From positions 1 to 40,373 of IMG/VR virus record IMGVR_UViG_3300017737_000019: a DNA stretch of 40,373 nucleotides. One strand, given 5' to 3'. This document shows, piece by piece, positions 26,007 to 31,816 of the stretch. Both the position numbers and the translations under genes were made by a program. The stretch's first letter is position 1; each line of letters starts with the position of its first letter. The notes beneath the pieces were generated by a model. The model had not been told where the DNA came from and did not search any database. It saw only the letters and a list, made by a program, of their open reading frames with translations. The stretch comes from a virus.

Positions 26007-26112
26007 GTTTGTTCCTTTGTTAGTTTAGTTATAATTATACATAAATGCAACCTTTGTATATTAAAAATACACAAAAAGTTGATATTAATGAATAAATTGA
26101 GTAAAATTTGTT
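26007..26112. promoter_or_regulatory. Divergent early promoter and operator region
   Basis: An AT-rich gap between the leftward operon and the rightward regulator. A TATAAT (minus strand, 26034-26039) lies within the palindrome TATAATTATA (26030-26039). An imperfect 23-bp palindrome spans 26053-26075, with outer arms TTTGT / ACAAA and inner TATT / AATA, covering the expected -35 region of the leftward promoter. It is the best candidate operator for the divergent HTH protein. The -35 element itself is poor, so activation is also possible. Confidence 0.55.
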
Positions 26113-26835
26113 ATGAGTATAGATAATATGATAGAGTGGTTGAAGAAAACTGAAGTACCACTCACTTCCATTTCTAAAAAAACCAATATTAGTCGAAAGA
26201 CATTATATAATTGGATTAATGGTGGTGTTGTTAGGCCAAGGTCTTATCAAAAAGTTTATGATGCTTATAAAGATCAAATTAATCTGATAAATACAAATAT
26301 AACGGTGGAAGGAAAAGAAAAAATGGAAGCCCAATACATTATTGATTTGCAAAAAGAAAAAATTGAACGATTGGAACAAACTATTGCTAAGCACAAATCA
26401 ACGCCAATACAGTCAACTGTATGGGATAGTCTTCAATATGATTATACTGTAAAGTTATCTATTTCATTTAAAAACTTTAAAATGGGAAGAACTATTTTAG
26501 AAGTGGGTAATAAAGAACGAATATCTGAGGTATTAGGATATTCAATTCAAGAAATTAATGACTTTTGGGATATAGGTGTGTTATATACAAATTTTAAATC
26601 TCATCCCGTTGATGCTATTCTTTCTAAAGAAACTAAAAAAGAAATAGACAAGCAAGTATTATCTCTTCCAAATATTTTTGAAGCACTAAAAGATATGTTA
26701 GGTAATCATTACATTCCGCAACCAATTACGTACATATCTAAAGACAAGTCTTTTGTACATTCAATATCGTATAATAAAGTAGATTGGAGAAATAAAATAG
26801 TTGAATCAAAAGTACAGTTTTTGTTAAACGATTAA
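26113..26835 (+). CDS. HTH - coiled coil - PAS-like transcription regulator (candidate lysogeny repressor)
   Basis: A 240-aa protein. Residues 18-37 (LTSISKKTNISRKTLYNWIN) form a helix-turn-helix. Residues 66-95 are a Glu/Lys/Leu coiled coil suited to dimerisation. Residues 100-240 resemble a PAS fold: VLGYSIQEINDFW, HPVDAIL, then paired strands ITYISKDKSFVHSISY and a final strand. It is the only rightward gene between two leftward clusters and faces the early promoter, as CI does in lambdoid phages. There is no LexA-type S24 peptidase domain, so induction would not follow RecA-driven self-cleavage. A ligand, redox or protein cue sensed by the PAS-like domain is the inferred alternative. Confidence 0.72.
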   Translation: MSIDNMIEWLKKTEVPLTSISKKTNISRKTLYNWINGGVVRPRSYQKVYDAYKDQINLINTNITVEGKEKMEAQYIIDLQKEKIERLEQTIAKHKSTPIQSTVWDSLQYDYTVKLSISFKNFKMGRTILEVGNKERISEVLGYSIQEINDFWDIGVLYTNFKSHPVDAILSKETKKEIDKQVLSLPNIFEALKDMLGNHYIPQPITYISKDKSFVHSISYNKVDWRNKIVESKVQFLLND

Positions 26836-26877
26836 GTGGCTCCGTAACCCAATTAGGGGAATTTTACACAGAGCCAC
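26836..26877. terminator. Nested hairpin between convergent genes
   Basis: GTGGCTC (26836-26842) pairs with GAGCCAC (26871-26877), with inner GTAA/TTAC and CCC/GGG pairs, immediately after the regulator stop and before the end of the convergent ParB-like gene. Position suggests a bidirectional terminator, but neither side has a clear U-run, so it may instead protect mRNA 3' ends or act by Rho-independent pausing. Confidence 0.4.
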
Positions 26878-26899
26878 CACGCACCATTACCTACAGCAA

Positions 26900-28552
26900 T
26901 TAGTATTGTCGTATTGAATCTGAACCACTGCCTTTATTTGTAAATAATAACTCTTTACGAGGTATTGATTTATATGTTTTAGAGGCTGCATTGTCAACTG
27001 CTTCAGCTTTTGTTTTTGGCAAACTATTCTTAGTCATTACAGCTAATTCATCTTTTGAGAAAGCTTTAAAATATTCTTTACGAATATCTGTTTCTTCAAT
27101 AAAAGCATTTTCAACTATAATGTATGGAAGATCAAGTTTTAAAGCATTTAACAATTTTCCAATTGTGCTAAAATTGGCATTTGTCCAATGTTTATCAAAC
27201 CAGTGTTTTGTCATATTAGTTAACAACTCTTCGTCTGTTTTAGATGTAGCTATTGGATGGTTTTTAAACACTTCAGTTGGATAAGGTTTGTCTATGACTA
27301 AACCAATGCCTAAATCGTGAATTAACCAATTTAATACAATGCGATTATTGTCTTTATCTCTTGCATTTGTATCAACATTTGCACGTACATAATCACAAAC
27401 AAATGGTTTAGCCCATTTATTTACTTTATTGTATTTAAGTTGGTCAGGGTCTTTTTCTTCAGCTTTTTCTTCATAGTATTCATCATCTTTATCCTCTTTT
27501 GTAATTGCAGTTTTAACAATAGTTACATATAGTTTAGAGTTAAATACATCACCATTCCATGCTTGTATGATTATATTGCTAAATGGTACACTTGTTTCTT
27601 TTTTAATATTAGATTTAAGCGTACTTACTTTGTTTGCAAAATCAAATGATATAGAATTTCTATTATCATCATTTAAAACAGGGCAATCATCTAAATATTG
27701 ACCAATTGCAGTTTCACTGAGAAATACTTCTTGTAGAAACTCTTCGTTATCACAGAACTGATCTTTAGCGAACTCTTCAAACAATACATTGTCATATACA
27801 GGAACCATGTCTGCTTTTTCTTCACAAGCTCTGAATGTATCTTCACCTATAACATCACAAATGTATTTCCATTTAGTTTCATCTGATTCTAGGTTTGAAG
27901 CTAAATCAGTTAAGAACTCTTCTAAGTTATCATTAGTTGTATTATTCCAAGAGTAATCATCTAAAAACTCTACAAAATCATTATATTCTGCTGATTTTAC
28001 GCCTAATTTATCTACTGCAAGAATTTGTTGACTCATTGATGATTTAGATATTTCTTTTAACATAGGAGACATTAAAGTCATGTCTACCTTTTTTTTTGCA
28101 AGAAAATCCTTTATCAAGAAATGAATATTACATAAAGCTAATGCAGTGTCTACCCAAGCTATGCTTTTACCAAAATGAGAAGACAAAGCTTTACGTGTAG
28201 TAATAGCACCTTGTTCAACTAAATGGTCTATAGCAAAACTAGCATCTAAATGACTCATAGGTACTGTAAACATATTAGTAGATACTTGTTTAGTTATGTC
28301 ATCAACTTGCCCATTTGATTCAAAAGCTGGTATTTCTATAAGCTTTAAATCTTTTGCAATTTGCACACGTTGGTGACCATTAATAATAACATTTTCACCT
28401 TTATCATTTACACGATAAGTAATAGGTGTTTGTATGCCAATCTTAGCAATATTAGATTTTAACGCTTTATATTCAAGTGATTTCTTGCTTACTGTATTTG
28501 CTCTGACGTTACCTTCAGAGATTAGTTTAATTACTGGTATTGTGTTGTTCAT
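26900..28552 (-). CDS. ParB-like protein
   Basis: A 550-aa protein whose first ~90 residues match the ParB/Srx N-terminal domain: ALKSNIAKIGIQTPITYRV, then VIINGHQRVQIAKDL with G59-H-Q-R62 in the position of the ParB GxRR nucleotide-binding box. Residues 95-200 resemble the helical KorB/ParB DNA-binding region. The remaining 350 residues are acidic and helical and not recognised; they are longer than in plasmid ParB. No ParA partner is present. It may bind DNA as a CTP- or ATP-dependent clamp for regulation, or be a nuclease as in some ParB-fold phage proteins. AT-rich codon use matches the neighbours. Confidence 0.78.
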   Translation of the reverse strand: MNNTIPVIKLISEGNVRANTVSKKSLEYKALKSNIAKIGIQTPITYRVNDKGENVIINGHQRVQIAKDLKLIEIPAFESNGQVDDITKQVSTNMFTVPMSHLDASFAIDHLVEQGAITTRKALSSHFGKSIAWVDTALALCNIHFLIKDFLAKKKVDMTLMSPMLKEISKSSMSQQILAVDKLGVKSAEYNDFVEFLDDYSWNNTTNDNLEEFLTDLASNLESDETKWKYICDVIGEDTFRACEEKADMVPVYDNVLFEEFAKDQFCDNEEFLQEVFLSETAIGQYLDDCPVLNDDNRNSISFDFANKVSTLKSNIKKETSVPFSNIIIQAWNGDVFNSKLYVTIVKTAITKEDKDDEYYEEKAEEKDPDQLKYNKVNKWAKPFVCDYVRANVDTNARDKDNNRIVLNWLIHDLGIGLVIDKPYPTEVFKNHPIATSKTDEELLTNMTKHWFDKHWTNANFSTIGKLLNALKLDLPYIIVENAFIEETDIRKEYFKAFSKDELAVMTKNSLPKTKAEAVDNAASKTYKSIPRKELLFTNKGSGSDSIRQY

Positions 28553-28766
28553 TTATTTCCTTTGCTATTCGTTTATTAATTGATTTTATACTAACAGTTT
28601 TTTTTGAATTAAGATGTTCAGAATGATGATGTATAGATATTGTCCATTCTAAGGCATCCATAAAACCATCTAAATAATCCTGATTAGGTTTTTTTACTCC
28701 AAAAGCTCTAGATTTCATTAATTGTACTAACTTTAAAAGTATTTCACTTTTTGTTTTTCTTTTCAT
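28527..28766 (-). CDS. Small basic protein of unknown function
   Basis: A 79-aa protein, strongly Lys/Ser/His-rich, that overlaps the start of the ParB-like gene by 26 nt. Residues 28-46 (QDYLDGFMDALEWTISIHH) form an amphipathic helix. The ATG overlaps the stop of the upstream 44-aa ORF as ATGA. No family is recognised. Confidence 0.6.
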   Translation of the reverse strand: MKRKTKSEILLKLVQLMKSRAFGVKKPNQDYLDGFMDALEWTISIHHHSEHLNSKKTVSIKSINKRIAKEINEQHNTSN

Positions 28767-28897
28767 TTATAACTACCTTCAATGAATAGATCTATTTTCT
28801 GTTGTATGTATGCTAGTTCGTTATCTAACTCTATTTTTCTTTCTAACGCTTTACTTGTTAGAAGCTTTTTTTTAACTTTGTTTTTTGTTTTATTCAT
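28763..28897 (-). CDS. 44-aa coiled-coil microprotein
   Basis: An ORF starting MNKTKNKVKKKLLTSK, with a basic N-terminus and a helical ALERKIELDNELAYIQQKIDLF segment. Its TGA overlaps the next ATG (ATGA), which supports translation. No good SD is visible, so it may be re-initiated from the upstream 55-aa gene 21 nt away. Confidence 0.5.
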   Translation of the reverse strand: MNKTKNKVKKKLLTSKALERKIELDNELAYIQQKIDLFIEGSYK

Positions 28898-28918
28898 ATT
28901 TTGTAAAGTGGTAAAATA

Positions 28919-29086
28919 TTATTCCTTTTTATTTTCTTTATACTTTTCCATATCTTTAAACAATACTTTTCTTAATTCACTATATCTATGTGATTGTAAT
29001 AGTATTATGTAAAAACTTATTCTATTGGGTTTATATCCGTATAATAGACCCATGTTTTCAGGTGTTTTTATTTTATTTTTACTCAT
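28919..29086 (-). CDS. 55-aa basic protein
   Basis: An ORF starting MSKNKIKTPENMGLLYGY with AGGAGCATTAA directly before its ATG, the best SD in this stretch. It ends in a Lys/Glu-rich tail. It is the first gene of the small cluster that leads into the ParB-like gene. The function is unknown. Confidence 0.6.
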   Translation of the reverse strand: MSKNKIKTPENMGLLYGYKPNRISFYIILLQSHRYSELRKVLFKDMEKYKENKKE

Positions 29087-29168
29087 TTAATGCTCCTGTT
29101 TTGTATGTGTAAGGTTTAGAGAGGGCAAATTTGCATAAGTATATGTTATTGTTATACTTACGTGTTTT

Positions 29169-29203
29169 TTGACAGGACAAAAATGTCCTCTTTAGTAATT
29201 AAT
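29169..29203 (+). promoter_or_regulatory. Candidate rightward promoter overlapping an AGGACA/TGTCCT operator
   Basis: TTGACA at 29169-29174 is a consensus -35. With an 18-bp spacer the -10 would be TAGTAA (29193-29198), placing the start near 29205, exactly where the next structured element begins. The palindrome AGGACA-AAAA-TGTCCT (29174-29189) lies in the spacer and lacks a following U-run, so it reads as an operator rather than a terminator. Confidence 0.45.
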
Positions 29204-29204
29204 A

Positions 29205-29310
29205 GGGATGAGTTTTACAGTTACGCACGAACGGACTTAATAACTTATTTAATCTATTTGATAAGCTCTGCTAAATCAAACCACGAGTTTTAATCTCGTA
29301 AACTCATCCC
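29205..29310 (+). ncRNA. Candidate structured RNA I (tRNA-like ends)
   Basis: GGGATGAGTTT (29205-29215) pairs with AAACTCATCCC (29300-29310), an 11-bp closing helix. Directly against the 3' strand lies ACGAG-TTTTAAT-CTCGT (29283-29299), a 5-bp stem with a 7-nt loop placed like a tRNA T-arm. A further stem ATCAAA/TTTGAT lies inside. No standard D-arm or anticodon arm can be drawn, so this is tRNA-like at most. The strand is chosen from the promoter upstream; the stems also form on the minus strand. Confidence 0.45.
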
Positions 29311-29323
29311 ATTAGCTAATATT

Positions 29324-29433
29324 TTAGCCTATCATTTAATCTTAACTGTATACGCTCAAAGAACACACCAATGCTGTTAGTGTTTTTAGTCTAGACTTTG
29401 GTACATTGAGTCGCAGGAGATATGATAGGCTAA
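29324..29433. ncRNA. Candidate structured RNA II
   Basis: A perfect 12-bp inverted repeat, TTAGCCTATCAT (29324-29335) with ATGATAGGCTAA (29422-29433), closes 86 nt that contain nested CTCAA/TTGAG, CAAAG/CTTTG and AACAC/GTGTT pairs. No ORF fits. The strand is unknown. It is adjacent to and similar in scale to element I. Confidence 0.42.
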
Positions 29434-29443
29434 TTAATATAAA

Positions 29444-29492
29444 GGGCAGCCACATCATGCGGAATCCATGACTGCCCAGACCAAGGAGGTCT
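29444..29492. ncRNA. Candidate structured RNA III / terminator pair
   Basis: GGGCAG (29444-29449) pairs with CTGCCC (29472-29477), enclosing TCATG-CGGAATC-CATGA. A second hairpin AGACC-AAGGA-GGTCT (29478-29492) follows immediately. The pair could end a rightward transcript from 29205, although only TAATTTAT follows, a weak U-tract. Confidence 0.42.
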
Positions 29493-29584
29493 TAATTTAT
29501 CCATTCATCATATATTGCAACGATTGCTATTACATACATGCTGATTGCTAAAACTGTTATAAGTAATTGCATTAATATAATCAT
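29492..29584 (-). CDS. 30-aa single-pass membrane microprotein
   Basis: An ORF starting MIILMQLLITVLAISMYVIA: one hydrophobic helix (residues 1-24) followed by a short acidic tail, YDEWIN. Its ATG overlaps the TGA of the upstream 67-aa gene as ATGA, which argues for coupled translation. Very short membrane proteins of this kind in phages often modulate host membrane enzymes or exclusion; no function is assigned. Confidence 0.5.
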   Translation of the reverse strand: MIILMQLLITVLAISMYVIAIVAIYDEWIN

Positions 29585-29784
29585 GAGTATTGTTCCTTAA
29601 TTTGATTAACTATTGCACTGTTATAAAACAACCAATAAAGCTGTTTTTTACTGCGTTTTTTAACCTTGTATAATGGTTCATTAGTGCGTTGATGAAACCA
29701 CTCTACAAGCTGATATTTATGACGATACAAGCATTGCATTTTTTTACCTGCTATTTTTTTAGTGTAGGGATTAAATAGATACAC
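29581..29784 (-). CDS. Small basic protein of unknown function
   Basis: A 67-aa frame from a GTG at 29784; an internal ATG at 29739 (MQCLYRHKYQLVEW) is an equally credible start with a weak GCAGG site. It is rich in Lys, Tyr and Trp, and the C-terminal half has a KKRSKKQLYWLFYNS stretch of a type common in small phage proteins. It is coupled to the following 30-aa gene. No family is recognised. Confidence 0.55.
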   Translation of the reverse strand: MYLFNPYTKKIAGKKMQCLYRHKYQLVEWFHQRTNEPLYKVKKRSKKQLYWLFYNSAIVNQIKEQYS

Positions 29785-29819
29785 CTAATCACTAGGACTA
29801 AGTGTATCTATGGGAAGAA

Positions 29820-30182
29820 CTATCTCTCTTGAACAGTACTAAACCTTGATAAGCCTTTCCTATCATTGATTGGTTCAGGTCGAACAACCTTATAAATAGT
29901 TGTAAGAAAGCCACCATTAGAACAACTGGCTTCCACTATATCATCAGAGAAATGGTAGTTGTTCTGCATATCTAACAGGCTTTCACGAACCTCAGCACGC
30001 TCATCCTCTGTATGCCAGATTTTGATGAGCTTAGCATTAGCTACCTGAGTAGCAAATCTATCATCGCTCATATCATTGATAGATTCGTGACTGATTTCAC
30101 CAGTCTTGTGGTTAACAGTCACATTAGATTGAGTAGATTTATACTCAGCATTAGCACTATGTATATGTATATCTAATTTCAT
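29820..30182 (-). CDS. Hypothetical phage protein
   Basis: A 120-aa hydrophilic protein with AAGGAATAAGACA before the ATG. The N-terminal 45 residues look strand-rich (MKLDIHIHSANAEYKS, NVTVNHKTGEISHES), and the C-terminal part has another strand pair followed by a basic tail. No family or catalytic motif is recognised. GC content is slightly higher than that of its neighbours. It is the first leftward gene after the structured 30.2-30.4 kb gap. Confidence 0.6.
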   Translation of the reverse strand: MKLDIHIHSANAEYKSTQSNVTVNHKTGEISHESINDMSDDRFATQVANAKLIKIWHTEDERAEVRESLLDMQNNYHFSDDIVEASCSNGGFLTTIYKVVRPEPINDRKGLSRFSTVQER

Positions 30183-30212
30183 TGTCTTATTCCTTATCTT
30201 AGTTAATTAACA

Positions 30213-30228
30213 GTGGCGTTTGCGCCAC
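30213..30228. repeat. Hairpin GTGGCG-TTTG-CGCCAC
   Basis: A 6-bp GC-rich stem with a tetraloop in the leader of the leftward 120-aa gene, on the left flank of the larger structured element. No U-run follows, so it is probably a leader structure rather than a terminator. Confidence 0.55.
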
Positions 30229-30247
30229 CACAACGAGGGCGTACCAT

Positions 30248-30406
30248 CTTTGAATTGGGTATGGCAGATAACTACAGCAAGTAATCGTGAGGTGTTTAAG
30301 TAGTGTAGTAAGCTATTTAAACTGGCCTGTATGTATACTGCAAGTAGACAGTTTAAACAACGGAGTAAACTCAACACGATTACACGTCGGCATGCCCAAT
30401 TCAAAG
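30248..30406. ncRNA. Candidate structured RNA IV: three nested perfect helices
   Basis: The outer helix is CTTTGAATTGGG (30248-30259) with CCCAATTCAAAG (30395-30406), extended through a T-G wobble and ATG/CAT to 16 bp. The middle helix is GTAATCGTG (30281-30289) with CACGATTAC (30375-30383). The inner helix is TTTAAACTG (30316-30324) with CAGTTTAAA (30349-30357). Three long helices at matching depths in 159 nt are very unlikely by chance in coding sequence. The strand is uncertain: a poor leftward promoter (TTGATC...TAATAT) lies to the right. Nothing else recognisable is present in 30183-30479. Confidence 0.5.
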
Positions 30407-30500
30407 GGGGTAGGGGTACTGTATATTACCCACACACATTCTAGATCAAATTTTTAAAAGTGGGGTAGAGACAAGCGCATTGCAATTCATATCTTTCTTT

Positions 30501-30725
30501 ATGTCAAGAAAGTATTTTAATCCCAATACAGGTATTCTATCAGAGTTTAACAATGAGGAAAACGATTGGGTTGATTGCAATATAGATAATACAAATATTG
30601 AAGAGTTTTTACTTTTACGAGATTATATCTTAGCTGAAATGCAAATTGAATCAACAATAGAAATGCAATATGACGACTATGAAGTGCAATATGAAAAAAA
30701 ATTAAAAAAAGTGTTGCAAAACTAG
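30501..30725 (+). CDS. Small acidic protein upstream of terminase genes
   Basis: The start at 30501 (MSRKYFNPNTGILSEF) gives 74 aa; the frame also opens with a TTG at 30480. Neither has a clear SD. The product is acidic with Asp/Glu/Asn runs and ends in a Lys-rich helix. No family is recognised. It is the first rightward late-side gene before the repeat block and small-terminase candidate. Confidence 0.5.
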   Translation: MSRKYFNPNTGILSEFNNEENDWVDCNIDNTNIEEFLLLRDYILAEMQIESTIEMQYDDYEVQYEKKLKKVLQN

Positions 30726-30742
30726 GTGTAACGGATGCTTTT

Positions 30743-30822
30743 TATACAGTATATATACAGTATAGTATATAACCAGTATTATTATACTACGTATAATAAT
30801 ACAGTAAAGTATATATACAGTA
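30743..30822. repeat. TATACAGTA repeat block around a 12-bp hairpin
   Basis: TATACAGTA occurs at 30743, 30754 and 30814, with the variant AATACAGTA at 30798. A 15-bp direct repeat AGTATATATACAGTA lies at 30748-30762 and 30808-30822. Between the two copies is a perfect hairpin, G plus TATTATTATAC, loop TAC, GTATAATAATA plus C (30776-30802). The block lies immediately before the small-terminase candidate. It could be a packaging-initiation site, late promoter or operator cluster. Confidence 0.6.
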
Positions 30823-30828
30823 GTTCTG

Positions 30829-31593
30829 ATGGATTATTTAACTAGAAAGTTAAAAATAAACAATTATCAGGATGTAACCTACCCTGTATATACCAAAAAA
30901 GAAGCAATCGAGAAACAAGTTGCCTATAAACCTTGGAAAGAATGTAAAGCAGGGGATTATGGCATTACCGATGATAACTATATTGGAGAATGTATTGCAA
31001 AGAACCATTATAAGAATGGAATTGAGTTACAATTTGTCTTTGGGCGGATGTGGTTAAACGATAGAGCAAGGTTATTATACGAACCAAGAAGAGAATCTGG
31101 TAATTATGCAACTGTGTCATCGGAATCTTGGGAGTACATAGAAGGGAAACATGGCAGAACGCAACGAGCAGTAGATATTTACACAAGAATGCTGCTTAGT
31201 GGTCAGGGCATAAATTGGTCAATTATTGGAAAAGCCTATAGACCAAAACAAGAAAGACCAGATTTATCAGCAAAAAGATTATTTAAACAGGAGACTGTCA
31301 AACAAATGGTAGATAAAAAAATAGATAAAGCTTTACAAGAGCGTGGTATAGCAGAAGGCGATGTTTTAGATGTAATTGCTGACGCAATTGGTCTTGCAAG
31401 AGTCAAAGAAGACCCAGGAACAATGTTGCGTGGGGCAGAACAATATATACGCATATTAGACATGCTCCCTAAAAAAGCAGTACAAACAGATACAATGCAA
31501 ATTGATATGACAAGTCAAATCGTAGATCAAATTGCAAAAGAAGAAAAACGAGTAAAACTTGAACAAAAGAAAGAAATAACACATGATGGATGA
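30829..31593 (+). CDS. Putative terminase small subunit
   Basis: A 254-aa protein two genes upstream of the large terminase. The C-terminal half reads like a small-subunit DNA-binding and oligomerisation region: LSAKRLFKQETVKQMVDKKI, then RGIAEGDVLDVIADAIGLA, then a helix ending LDMLPKKAVQ and a charged tail. The N-terminal half (1-110) is not recognised and makes the protein longer than P22 gp3 (162 aa). It would select the packaging start site, perhaps the adjacent TATACAGTA repeats. No SD is visible before the ATG. Confidence 0.6.
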   Translation: MDYLTRKLKINNYQDVTYPVYTKKEAIEKQVAYKPWKECKAGDYGITDDNYIGECIAKNHYKNGIELQFVFGRMWLNDRARLLYEPRRESGNYATVSSESWEYIEGKHGRTQRAVDIYTRMLLSGQGINWSIIGKAYRPKQERPDLSAKRLFKQETVKQMVDKKIDKALQERGIAEGDVLDVIADAIGLARVKEDPGTMLRGAEQYIRILDMLPKKAVQTDTMQIDMTSQIVDQIAKEEKRVKLEQKKEITHDG

Positions 31594-31774
31594 GAACAGA
31601 GGTTTAGATTCAATTGATACACGCCCTATATGGCTCAAAAAACGCATTCTTTTAAAATACATAGATGAAGACCAAATGGAACTATTTTATTCGATTTTAA
31701 AGACAATTGCGGAAGAAAACGGAATTAAAGTGGAAGATGGTGAAGCAGATTACGTATTAGGTACTGATTATTAA
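31583..31774 (+). CDS. Small acidic protein between terminase subunits
   Basis: A 63-aa protein starting with tandem ATGs and overlapping the small-terminase stop by 11 nt. It is acidic and helical (KYIDEDQMELFYSILKTIAEE). No family is recognised. Position suggests a packaging accessory protein. Confidence 0.6.
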   Translation: MMDENRGLDSIDTRPIWLKKRILLKYIDEDQMELFYSILKTIAEENGIKVEDGEADYVLGTDY

Positions 31775-31816
31775 CAAACGCACACAAACTCATACTGGTT
31801 AAGTAAAATACAAAAG

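Noticed and set aside
28782-29012. 76-aa rightward ORF
   Set aside because: Antisense to two better-supported leftward small genes, one with AGGAG and one with ATGA coupling; the composition is Phe/Leu/Ser shadow type.
29174-29189. AGGACA-AAAA-TGTCCT as a terminator
   Set aside because: No U-run follows on either strand; it sits inside a promoter spacer, so an operator is more likely.
30207-30404. 65-aa leftward ORF across the structured gap
   Set aside because: It coincides with three nested inverted repeats, has unusual composition (Leu/Cys/Arg-rich) and lacks an SD; the base-pairing explains the sequence better.
30743-30822. CRISPR array
   Set aside because: Repeats are short, AT-rich and irregularly spaced with no unique spacers of constant length.
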